DNA from: Sphingobacterium oryzagri | Lineage (GTDB): Bacteria; Bacteroidota; Bacteroidia; Sphingobacteriales; Sphingobacteriaceae | Length of the DNA: 64,000 nt | Direction: 5' to 3' | Assembly (NCBI RefSeq): GCF_028736175.1 | Contig: NZ_CP117880.1 | Span: 4,030,001 to 4,094,000, forward strand | Notes under the pieces: model-generated | Databases searched by the model: none | What the model was told of the DNA's origin: nothing | The model's input: the letters and a program-made list of their open reading frames with translations, nothing else | Shown: piece after piece, positions 1-6,937 of the stretch | Position numbering within the stretch: the stretch's first letter is position 1 | Layout of the letters: the number at the start of each line of letters is the position of its first letter | Translations under genes and position numbers: made by a program

Positions 1-530
1 ACAATATCGGCTATGTTGCCCGAGCGGCTGGCGCCACGCGCCAATGGTATCGTGCAAAACGTACAAGAATAGTCACAGCCATCCTGCACCTTCAAAAACG
101 TACGCGTCCGATCGCCTATCGAAAAAGCAGACACAAACTGCTTGGTTTCATCAATGGGCGCATTGTGGATGATGGCTTTATCCGTTTTCGTCAAATCATT
201 GATGTGCTCAATGATATTAAACTTTTCGGCAGCGCCCAATACCATATCAACGCCAGGAATCTCCGCAATTTCTTTTGGTTTGAGCTGCGCATAGCATCCC
301 ACAATAGTAACGTAAGCGTTAGGCGAATGCTTCAACGCCTCCTTAACCACTTTGCGGCACTTCTTATCCGCATGATCGGTTACAGAACAGGTATTGATAA
401 CGTAGACATCTGCCTGACTATTGAATGGAGTGGTTTCGTAACCGGCATCTTTAAAGATACGACCAATAGAGGACGTTTCCGAAAAATTCAGTTTACAACC
501 CAACGTATAAAATGCGACTTTCTTACTCAT
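1..530 (-). CDS. mtaB: MtaB, tRNA t6A37 methylthiotransferase (partial, 3' end outside window)
   Basis: Only the first ~176 codons are present; the gene runs off the left edge. MtaB is a radical-SAM enzyme that adds a methylthio group to C2 of N6-threonylcarbamoyladenosine at tRNA position 37. The N-terminal MTTase domain begins SKKVAFYTLGCKLNFSETS, with further cysteines in the INTCSVTDHADKKC and VGCYAQ segments that bind the auxiliary iron-sulfur cluster. The radical-SAM signature CDYSCTFC (CxxxCxxC) lies close to the window edge. The TLGCKLN opening fits MtaB better than RimO (TLGCSKN type) or MiaB. The missing part should hold the rest of the SAM barrel and a TRAM domain. The start is ATG at 528-530. 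A TATTTTTG box (minus strand, 539-546) just upstream implies a very short leader. It is divergent from thyA. Confidence 0.85.
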   Translation of the reverse strand, partial: MSKKVAFYTLGCKLNFSETSSIGRIFKDAGYETTPFNSQADVYVINTCSVTDHADKKCRKVVKEALKHSPNAYVTIVGCYAQLKPKEIAEIPGVDMVLGAAEKFNIIEHINDLTKTDKAIIHNAPIDETKQFVSAFSIGDRTRTFLKVQDGCDYSCTFCTIPLARGASRSGNIADI

Positions 531-587
531 GATTTTTGCAAAAATACACAAAAAGTGGCAAAATGTAGGGTGTTGAAAAATTGTGAT

Positions 588-617
588 ATTGTAATGATTT
601 AAAAACAAGTATCTTCG
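588..617 (+). promoter_or_regulatory. Putative thyA promoter
   Basis: ATTG (588-591), an 18-nt spacer and TATCTTCG (610-617, one mismatch to TAnnTTTG) match the Bacteroidota sigma-A promoter form. Transcription would begin near 624, downstream of the in-frame GTG at 617, so that GTG cannot be the start codon. Inferred from the sequence only. Confidence 0.45.
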
Positions 618-643
618 TGGTCACACTTTCGGAGCTTTTCACG

Positions 644-1465
644 ATGAAACAATATCTAGATTTACTGAAACACGTCTATGAAAACGGGATAGACAAAACC
701 GATAGAACAGGCACGGGCACACGCAGTGTGTTTGGCTATCAGATGCGTTTTGATCTTCAGGAGGGCTTTCCAATGGTTACCACGAAAAAACTTCATCTAC
801 GATCTATTATTCACGAATTGATTTGGTTTTTAAAAGGCGAGACCAACATAAAATACCTGAAAGATAATGGGGTGAGCATTTGGGATGAATGGGCAGATGC
901 GGAGGGCAACCTCGGACCGGTCTACGGCTCGCAATGGCGCTCCTGGCCGACGCCAGACGGACGCCACATCGATCAAATTGCGCAAGTGATCAGTCAGCTT
1001 AAAAAATCGCCAGATTCGCGTCGGATCATTGTATCTGCCTGGAACGTAGCTGAGATCGAACACATGGCACTCCCGCCCTGCCATGCTTTTTTCCAGTTTT
1101 ACGTTGCACCTGCGCAACCTGAAAAAGGGATCTTAAAACCGCGTCTTTCCTGCCAGCTTTATCAGCGAAGTGCAGATATTTTCTTGGGCGTACCATTTAA
1201 CATAGCTTCTTATGCCCTGCTAACGATGATGGTAGCGCAGGTATGCGATATGGAAGCGGGCGATTTTGTCCATACGCTAGGTGATGCACACATTTACAGC
1301 AATCATTTTGAGCAAACCGAGTTGCAATTATCGCGCACGCCGAAAACATTGCCGACGATCAAGATAAATCCAGCGGTCAAAGACCTTTTCGATTTTACCT
1401 TTGAAGATTTTGAGTTGGAAAACTACACGTTTCATCCACATATTAAAGCACCGGTAGCGGTCTAA
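644..1465 (+). CDS. thyA: Thymidylate synthase ThyA
   Basis: This enzyme converts dUMP and 5,10-methylene-tetrahydrofolate to dTMP and dihydrofolate in the cytosol. From the ATG at 644 the protein has 273 residues, and the nucleophile of the MALPPCHAFFQF motif falls at Cys146, the same number as in E. coli ThyA, which supports this start over the in-frame GTG at 617. Other family motifs are RTGTGTRSVFG near residue 21, LIWFLKGETN, GPVYGSQWR, PDSRRI (phosphate-binding arginines), the dUMP-binding QRSADIFLGVPFNIASY and the C-terminal HPHIKAPVAV. folA follows 62 nt downstream on the same strand. The pair is functionally linked, because DHFR recycles the dihydrofolate ThyA produces. Confidence 0.97.
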   Translation: MKQYLDLLKHVYENGIDKTDRTGTGTRSVFGYQMRFDLQEGFPMVTTKKLHLRSIIHELIWFLKGETNIKYLKDNGVSIWDEWADAEGNLGPVYGSQWRSWPTPDGRHIDQIAQVISQLKKSPDSRRIIVSAWNVAEIEHMALPPCHAFFQFYVAPAQPEKGILKPRLSCQLYQRSADIFLGVPFNIASYALLTMMVAQVCDMEAGDFVHTLGDAHIYSNHFEQTELQLSRTPKTLPTIKINPAVKDLFDFTFEDFELENYTFHPHIKAPVAV

Positions 1466-1527
1466 AAAGAGATAGACAAAAGCTCGTTAACACAAATTAG
1501 TTCACCTTTACACGCTTACTTTCTACC

Positions 1528-2025
1528 ATGAGCAACTTGAAAATAAAATTAATCGTAGCAGCTGCTGAGAACAATGCGATAGGAAAAGACAACCAAATGT
1601 TGTGGCACTTGCCCGATGATTTTAAATATTTTAAAAATAAAACGACGGCACACTCAATCGTGATGGGCAGAAAAACATTTGAATCGATGGGCAAAGCACT
1701 TCCCGACCGCCGGAATATTGTCTTGACCAGGAACGAAGAATGGTCTGCTGAAGAAGTCGACGTCGCTAACTCCAAAAATGAGGTGTTTTCCTACTGCCGT
1801 GACGAACGGGAGATTTATATTATTGGCGGAGGCCATATTTATAAGCAGTGGTTGCCTGAAGCACAAGAAGTATTGCTAACGCGTGTACACACGACGATAG
1901 ACGGCGATGCATATTTTCCGGAATTGCCTGCCGCGGAGTGGAAAAAAGTAGACAGCCTGCATCATGAGGCTGATGATCGGCATAAATATGCATTTACTTT
2001 TGAAACGTGGGAGCGCATCGCGTAA
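1528..2025 (+). CDS. folA: Dihydrofolate reductase
   Basis: This enzyme reduces dihydrofolate to tetrahydrofolate with NADPH and closes the cycle opened by ThyA. It has 165 residues, a normal size for a bacterial chromosomal DHFR. Visible family motifs are MLWHLPDDFKYFK, where Asp31 corresponds to the catalytic acid (Asp27 of E. coli), VMGRKTFESMG (NADPH binding), PDRRNIVLTR and YIIGGGHIYKQ (the GG pair contacting the cofactor). It lies 62 nt after thyA, probably in the same transcript, and is followed by a strong hairpin terminator shared with the convergent ddl. There is no sign of mobile-element context, so it is most likely the native housekeeping enzyme rather than an acquired trimethoprim-resistance allele. 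Confidence 0.96.
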   Translation: MSNLKIKLIVAAAENNAIGKDNQMLWHLPDDFKYFKNKTTAHSIVMGRKTFESMGKALPDRRNIVLTRNEEWSAEEVDVANSKNEVFSYCRDEREIYIIGGGHIYKQWLPEAQEVLLTRVHTTIDGDAYFPELPAAEWKKVDSLHHEADDRHKYAFTFETWERIA

Positions 2026-2042
2026 GGAAATTTTAAACTAGG

Positions 2043-2080
2043 AAAAAGGGATAGACTTCAATCAAGCTATCCCTTTTTGT
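2043..2080. terminator. Bidirectional terminator between folA and ddl
   Basis: A 12-bp perfect stem (2043-2054 with 2067-2078, core GGGATAG/CTATCCC) encloses a 12-nt loop, with A-run and T-run flanks. It lies just after the folA stop (2025) and just before the ddl stop on the opposite strand (2104), so it can end both transcripts. Confidence 0.85.
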
Positions 2081-2103
2081 ATTTTTGGCTGAATTTTGCA
2101 CGC

Positions 2104-3108
2104 CTAAGGCTGCAAAGCTGCCTCAATAAGCGCAGCATAAAAATCGCCTTCCTTCATACCGGAAGCACGTACCTGTTGCGGAATAAAACTCTGTGGCGTT
2201 TGCCCAGGAATGGTATTGATTTCAATGAAGTAAAAGCGATCGGATTCCTGTTCCAGAAAAAAATCTACCCGTACCATGCCACGACAATTTAAGCGTACGT
2301 AAATATCCTGCAAAATACGGGATGCTCTTTCCTGCTGCTCGGCTGTCAGATCTGCTGGCGTAATCTCTTCGGTTAAACCGGGAATATATTTAGCCTCGAA
2401 ATCAAAAAATTCACGCGTTGTTTTTACTTCCGTCGCGGGCAAAACCACCAATTCGCCCGCAGCATTCCGAAAGATTCCTTGCGAAAACTCTCTTCCCGTC
2501 ACAAACTCTTCGATCAGTACCTGGCTGCCCGTATTTTCAGCGTCAAAAGCTTTATCCAAAGCCGGCGCAAGTTCTGCAAGCTCTTTTACCTTCGTCATAC
2601 CGATGCTGCTTCCACCGGCATTTGGCTTTACAAAATACGGCAATTTCAGCGCTGCCGCTACCCGATCTGCACCTGTCGCACGGTCGTTTGCAAACAATAA
2701 GACCGATTTGGCGACAAAAAGATCGGCGATATCCGCTAAGATAGCTTTTGTGTAGCCTTTATTCATCGTCAAAGCAGAAGTCAGGGCATTGCAAGATGTG
2801 TAAGGCAAACCGATCATATCAAAATACCCTTGTAATCGTCCGTCTTCGCCAGGCGTGCCATGGATAATGATAAAAGCAATATCAAATGTTACCAGATGGT
2901 CATCAATTGTTAAGGAAAAGTTTTCCCTATTGACCAACGACTTAATTCCTGCATCATTCACGTGAAACCAAGCATCAGCACTGATGGTAATCGGATAAAT
3001 AGCGTACCGTTCCTGATCTAATTGCGAATGCACAAAGGCTGCACTTTTGAAAGACACCTCGGCTTCTCCGGTATAACCACCTGTAATTAATGCGACTTTA
3101 GTTTTCAT
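2104..3108 (-). CDS. ddl: D-alanine--D-alanine ligase
   Basis: An ATP-grasp ligase that makes the D-Ala-D-Ala dipeptide later added to the peptidoglycan precursor by MurF. It has 334 residues. The family signature HGTPGEDG lies in the N-terminal third, the ATP-grasp loop PYFVKPNAGGSSIGM in the middle, EEFVTGREFSQGIF follows, and the C-terminal metal/substrate segment reads FIEINTIPGQTPQSF. The residues DFEAKY retain the tyrosine position typical of D-Ala-D-Ala rather than D-Ala-D-lactate ligases (inference from family knowledge). In many bacteria ddl sits inside the dcw cluster; here it is separate and divergent from the PASTA protein/mltG pair, also cell-wall genes. A TATATTTG box at 3213-3220 (minus) may be its promoter. 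Confidence 0.95.
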   Translation of the reverse strand: MKTKVALITGGYTGEAEVSFKSAAFVHSQLDQERYAIYPITISADAWFHVNDAGIKSLVNRENFSLTIDDHLVTFDIAFIIIHGTPGEDGRLQGYFDMIGLPYTSCNALTSALTMNKGYTKAILADIADLFVAKSVLLFANDRATGADRVAAALKLPYFVKPNAGGSSIGMTKVKELAELAPALDKAFDAENTGSQVLIEEFVTGREFSQGIFRNAAGELVVLPATEVKTTREFFDFEAKYIPGLTEEITPADLTAEQQERASRILQDIYVRLNCRGMVRVDFFLEQESDRFYFIEINTIPGQTPQSFIPQQVRASGMKEGDFYAALIEAALQP

Positions 3109-3221
3109 CTATTTATTTAATATGGCTTAGGCGAGATGGGCAAATGCCGCTGTCCAACGCCTTTGAAACCTGATTATTGACAAAGTTGTTTCACAAATAA
3201 TGTAAACGTAGGCAAATATAA

Positions 3222-3252
3222 TTTGCGTTCCACGGAAAAACGAATATTTTTG
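3222..3252 (+). promoter_or_regulatory. Promoter of the PASTA protein-mltG operon
   Basis: TTTG (3222-3225), a 19-nt spacer and TATTTTTG (3245-3252) match the Bacteroidota consensus exactly. The minus-strand TATATTTG for ddl (3213-3220) lies immediately alongside, so the two divergent promoters are back to back and may interfere. Confidence 0.65.
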
Positions 3253-3332
3253 CTTATTATATTAAAAGTGAAGCATTCGAGCAGGCCGGATTAAAATGGC
3301 TTTAAAATTGCTCTTCTAATTTCAAAGAATAC

Positions 3333-4088
3333 ATGTCAAAATTGTTGTTGTATCTGAAGACAGATGCGTTTAGAAAAAATTTAATAGCAGCATTGGTTGT
3401 TGTTGTCCTGCTATTTCTGGGTATCTACCTCGGTCTAAAAGCGTATACCAAGCACGGCGTAGCTATCGAGGTGCCCGAGGTAAAAGGCTTGCAGATAAAC
3501 CAAGCCATTGCCGCTTTGGAAAAGGCAGATTTGGAATATTTTATAGATTCTATTTACCAAATGGATATGAAACCAGGATTGGTTATTGAACAAGATCCGG
3601 AACCAAAATCTCATGTTAAAACCGGTAGAACGATCTATCTTACTATCATTACGCAGACACCGCCAGAAGTTGCCTTTCCAAATATTATCGACAAAACACT
3701 TATTGAAGCGTCTGCCATTTTACGCAATCAATCGTTAAAAGTAGGCGATACTGTTTATATTTCGGATATCGCACGCGATGTGGTATTGGATGTCAAATTT
3801 TCGGGACAACCGCTACAAGCGGGGCGCATGGTACCAAAGGGCTCGAAAATAACGCTCGTACTGGGTAACGGACGTGGCGCAAGCGAAGTAGAACTGCCCA
3901 ATCTCGTTGGCTTATCGCTGGACGAAGCAAGGTTTGCATTAATTGGCGTAGGTCTTAATTTGGGAACGATAAATTATAGTGGGGCTGTTCTTGACTCGTT
4001 GAGTGCAAAAGTTATCAGCCAGCAGCCAGACAGCACCGCCGGCTTTGTAGGCATCGGTACAGCGGTAAACCTTACTTTATCTAACTAA
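3333..4088 (+). CDS. Membrane-anchored triple-PASTA protein
   Basis: A 251-residue protein with one N-terminal transmembrane segment (about residues 17-36, LIAALVVVVLLFLGIYLGL) and then three PASTA repeats (about residues 45-107, 110-180 and 182-251), each with the typical 'P(D/E)V.G....A...L....L' pattern: VPEVKGLQINQAIAALEKA, PNIIDKTLIEASAILRNQ and LPNLVGLSLDEARFALIG. PASTA repeats usually bind peptidoglycan or lipid II fragments and are found on Ser/Thr kinases and penicillin-binding proteins. Here no kinase or transpeptidase domain is attached, so the protein may act as a wall sensor or scaffold in the periplasm. It is followed by mltG 9 nt downstream, which suggests a joint cell-wall role. 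The exact function is unknown. Confidence 0.85.
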   Translation: MSKLLLYLKTDAFRKNLIAALVVVVLLFLGIYLGLKAYTKHGVAIEVPEVKGLQINQAIAALEKADLEYFIDSIYQMDMKPGLVIEQDPEPKSHVKTGRTIYLTIITQTPPEVAFPNIIDKTLIEASAILRNQSLKVGDTVYISDIARDVVLDVKFSGQPLQAGRMVPKGSKITLVLGNGRGASEVELPNLVGLSLDEARFALIGVGLNLGTINYSGAVLDSLSAKVISQQPDSTAGFVGIGTAVNLTLSN

Positions 4089-4097
4089 AAGATTGTT

Positions 4098-5141
4098 ATG
4101 AGCAACGAGAAAAAAGGATTTCCCAAATTTCTAAAAATCATACTGATTATCGTTTTTGTGGCAGCCGCAATTGTCGGCTACCTCGGTTACCAAGCCTTTT
4201 TAGGCCCAAGTGTTACCGACAAGGAAGCCTACTTATATGTACACACAGGAGATACGTACGCCGATGTTTTAGCAGAACTGGAACAGAAGCAGATCGTGAA
4301 AAACGTGCGCTTTTTTGATTATGCCGCCCAAGCAATGGATTACCCTGTAGCGGTAAAACCGGGTAAGTATAAGTTAACACCCGGACTTTCTAACAGAAGG
4401 TTGATCGGTAATTTGCGTGGCGGCTACCAAGAAGCGGTAAAATTTAGATTTGAAAACATTCGTCTCAAAGAAAATTTTGCAGCGCTATTGGGCAAAAATT
4501 TTGAAGCCGACTCGGCTGCTTTTTTACGCTTACTCGACAATGCCGATGTGGCGGAAAAATATGGCTTCACCACCGCTAATTTTTTCAGCATGTTCATTCC
4601 GAACACCTACGAAATCTATTGGAACACGGCACCCGATAAAATCGTAGCACGCTTTCATGATGAATACAACAAGTTTTGGAATACCGAGCGTAAAGATAAA
4701 GCAGCGGCTTTAAACCTTACGCCAGAAGAGGTAAGCATATTGGCTTCGATCGTCAAGGGAGAAGCGTTACATAAAGATGAAATGCCTAAAATTGCGGGCC
4801 TTTACCTCAACAGATTGAAAAGAGGCATCTTACTTCAGGCAGATCCGACTGTGATTTTCGCGAACAATGATTTCACGATACGCCGCGTGCTGAATAAACA
4901 TTTGACCATCGATAATCCGTATAATACGTATCGTTTCAAAGGTCTGCCACCGGGACCAATCATGCTGCCGAGCATCGCCGCGATTGATGCCGTGTTAAAT
5001 TATGAAAAACACGACTACATCTACATGTGTGCAAAAGATGACTTCTCGGGATACCACAATTTTGCGGTAACACAGGCAGAGCATATGGTAAACGCCCGTA
5101 AATTTCAACGCGCACTCGATGCTCGTAACATCAAAAAATAA
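4098..5141 (+). CDS. mltG: Endolytic murein transglycosylase MltG
   Basis: MltG (YceG family) cuts nascent glycan strands at the inner membrane and is thought to set their length. It has 347 residues, with a transmembrane helix at about 11-33 followed by the YceG domain. The catalytic region reads SILASIVKGEALHKDE, and Glu222 aligns with the catalytic glutamate of E. coli MltG (Glu218). Further family motifs are LNRLKRGILLQADPTVIF, NPYNTYRFKGLPPGPI and the C-terminal GYHNFAVTQAEH. It lies 9 nt after the PASTA gene under the same promoter. Together with ddl and the dcw cluster it is part of the peptidoglycan gene set of this window. Confidence 0.93.
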   Translation: MSNEKKGFPKFLKIILIIVFVAAAIVGYLGYQAFLGPSVTDKEAYLYVHTGDTYADVLAELEQKQIVKNVRFFDYAAQAMDYPVAVKPGKYKLTPGLSNRRLIGNLRGGYQEAVKFRFENIRLKENFAALLGKNFEADSAAFLRLLDNADVAEKYGFTTANFFSMFIPNTYEIYWNTAPDKIVARFHDEYNKFWNTERKDKAAALNLTPEEVSILASIVKGEALHKDEMPKIAGLYLNRLKRGILLQADPTVIFANNDFTIRRVLNKHLTIDNPYNTYRFKGLPPGPIMLPSIAAIDAVLNYEKHDYIYMCAKDDFSGYHNFAVTQAEHMVNARKFQRALDARNIKK

Positions 5142-5154
5142 ATTCCTCAAAACG

Positions 5155-5209
5155 CGCTATAGTAGCCATTGATAAGGTGTATGACCTGATTTCGACGGCT
5201 ACCATAGCG
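5155..5209. other. Branched inverted repeat after mltG
   Basis: A 13-bp stem with one internal mismatch (5155-5167 with 5197-5209; arms CGCTATAGTAGCC and GGCTACCATAGCG) surrounds a 29-nt loop that itself holds a small AGGT/ACCT hairpin (5175-5178 with 5184-5187). No run of T follows, so it is not a standard intrinsic terminator. It could be an mRNA 3'-end stabiliser, a protein binding site or an unusual terminator. Confidence 0.5.
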
Positions 5210-5313
5210 TCTACATTTTATGCTTAGCCCATATTTTGACGTTTAAATTTTTAATTCTTACTTGTCAACACACCACATTTTAATTTTTTAATTTTAACTT
5301 TTTACTTTTTAAC

Positions 5314-5724
5314 ATGTTCATACACGAAACCACCATTCGAACGAGATATGCAGAGACTGATCAAATGGGTTATGTGTACTACGGAAATTACGCGTCTTAT
5401 TACGAGGTAGCGCGTACTGAAATGCTGCGCAGCACGGGCATTACGTATAGAGAGCTCGAAGAAATGGGTGTGATGATGCCTGTTACTGACATGACCTGCA
5501 AGTATATGCAGCCTGCGCGGTATGATGATTTGATCACGATAAAGACGTATATTCGGCAAAGGCCAAATGTGCGGATCAATTTCGAATATGAAGTTTTCAA
5601 CGAAGCAGGCGTGTTGCTCAATACGGGATCGACCCAGCTTGTATTTGTGGATATGAAAAGAAACAGGCCGTGTAAAGCGCCGGCAATATTTCAGGAAAAA
5701 ATGGCTCCATACTTTAGTGTATAA
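5314..5724 (+). CDS. YbgC-type acyl-CoA thioesterase (hotdog fold)
   Basis: A 136-residue single hotdog domain of the 4HBT/YbgC family, which hydrolyses acyl-CoA thioesters in the cytosol. The family signature is intact near the N-terminus: RYAETDQMGYVYYGNYASYY, with Asp16 as the catalytic acid expected for this family. Its natural acyl chain cannot be told from sequence. It is preceded by an AT-rich stretch (5215-5313) that probably holds its promoter, although I could not pick a clear TAnnTTTG box. Its TAA overlaps the ATG of the next gene by one base (TAATG), so translation of the two is probably coupled. Confidence 0.88.
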   Translation: MFIHETTIRTRYAETDQMGYVYYGNYASYYEVARTEMLRSTGITYRELEEMGVMMPVTDMTCKYMQPARYDDLITIKTYIRQRPNVRINFEYEVFNEAGVLLNTGSTQLVFVDMKRNRPCKAPAIFQEKMAPYFSV

Positions 5725-6701
5725 TGCAAAAAAAATTACATAGCTCTCTTTTACGTTTCAAAGTTTACGATCGCTTTATTGAATGGACAAAGGAGGCTAT
5801 TATTCCCGGTTTTGGTCAACTGCCGTTATACACCGTTTTCACCTTTTTTTTTCAAGAGATTGCCCGGGAATCCATACTGAATAAGGCCTCTTCCCTGGCG
5901 TACAACTTTATGTTGGCGATCTTTCCGGGCATCTTGTTCCTGTTTACCTTGATTCCTTATATTCCTGTAGATAATTTTCAACAAAAATTGCTGGATCTCA
6001 TCGAAGTTGCCTTGCCACAAAGCGCTTACGAGTTTTTACAGACCACGTTGGAAGACATCATCAGAAACCAAAATTCCGGTTTACTATCGGTGGGTTTTCT
6101 CCTGGCTACCTTTTTTGCTACGAATGGGATGACGACCTTAATGATGGCTTTTAACAAAGCGTCGCTTTCTAAAGAAAAACGCTCTTGGGTACGGCGTCGA
6201 ATTTCCGCCATTGCGTTATCTTTTTCGATCATTTTGGCACTTGCAATTGGTATTGGTATTTTTACAGGTGCGGGTTTGGTGGTTAATTACCTCAAAAAAC
6301 ACATTGATTACGATCTATCCTGGTTTTGGGCCTCTGTCATCACCGTGCTGCGATGGATCGTACTATTCGGCATTTATTTTATTACGGTAAGCATACTTTA
6401 CAAATTTGGGCCAAGTGATGTACGAAAATGGAAATTCTTAAATGCCGGTGCCAGCTTGGCGACCATCTTAGCCGTTTTAACTTTCTCTGGTTTCACATTT
6501 TACATCGACAATTTCGGTGCTTACAACAAACTATATGGCTCCATCGGGACGCTCATCGTGGTCATGATCTGGATGTACCTCAACTCGTTAATTCTCCTGA
6601 TCGGATTTGAACTCAACGCAGCGATTGCACTCTCCAAACAAAGCATCAAAATCGTAAAGCCACGGGTGTACAACTCTTTTAAAAACGAACAGGGCGATTA
6701 A
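5724..6701 (+). CDS. YihY/BrkB-family inner-membrane protein
   Basis: A 325-residue integral membrane protein with about six hydrophobic segments. Family features are the SLAYNFMLAIFPGILFLFTLIP stretch (about residues 57-78) and the C-terminal GSIGTLIVVMIWMYLNS followed by LLIGFELNAA. YihY/BrkB proteins were once annotated as ribonuclease BN, which is wrong. Their molecular function is not settled. Start and stop overlap with the thioesterase gene indicates an operon. About 236 nt of mostly noncoding sequence with the rpsA promoter follows. Confidence 0.85.
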   Translation: MQKKLHSSLLRFKVYDRFIEWTKEAIIPGFGQLPLYTVFTFFFQEIARESILNKASSLAYNFMLAIFPGILFLFTLIPYIPVDNFQQKLLDLIEVALPQSAYEFLQTTLEDIIRNQNSGLLSVGFLLATFFATNGMTTLMMAFNKASLSKEKRSWVRRRISAIALSFSIILALAIGIGIFTGAGLVVNYLKKHIDYDLSWFWASVITVLRWIVLFGIYFITVSILYKFGPSDVRKWKFLNAGASLATILAVLTFSGFTFYIDNFGAYNKLYGSIGTLIVVMIWMYLNSLILLIGFELNAAIALSKQSIKIVKPRVYNSFKNEQGD

Positions 6702-6869
6702 CGGTAACAAACTACAATAAAGTTTGTTACAAACAATGCCCGGAATACTGCGCCCTTTAAAACGGCGATGAATCCGCCACCTTAACCTATTTCTACCGCA
6801 GCTTCGCCCAGAGAAAATTTAAGCTCGCCAGGTATAAATATCTTGAAAAAGATTTTTTTCACTTAATCT

Positions 6870-6898
6870 ATTGTATATAAAAGTTTTTCGTATTTTTG
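6870..6898 (+). promoter_or_regulatory. Promoter of rpsA
   Basis: ATTG (6870-6873), 17-nt spacer and a perfect TATTTTTG -7 box (6891-6898) lie about 40 bp upstream of the rpsA start. The match to TAnnTTTG is exact; the -33 element has one mismatch. Confidence 0.6.
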
Positions 6899-6937
6899 CA
6901 GTCCCTACAACGTGGGGAAAAGGAGAAAAAATAATTA

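Noticed and set aside
1..530. Identification of the left-edge gene as rimO or miaB
   Set aside because: The N-terminus TLGCKLNFSETS and the following INTCSVT pattern agree better with MtaB; RimO typically shows TLGCSKN.
165..602. 145-codon plus-strand frame opposite mtaB
   Set aside because: It is antisense to mtaB, whose radical-SAM and MTTase motifs are unambiguous.
5724..6701. Naming the YihY protein ribonuclease BN
   Set aside because: That older annotation is known to be wrong; the protein is an integral membrane protein with no nuclease motifs.
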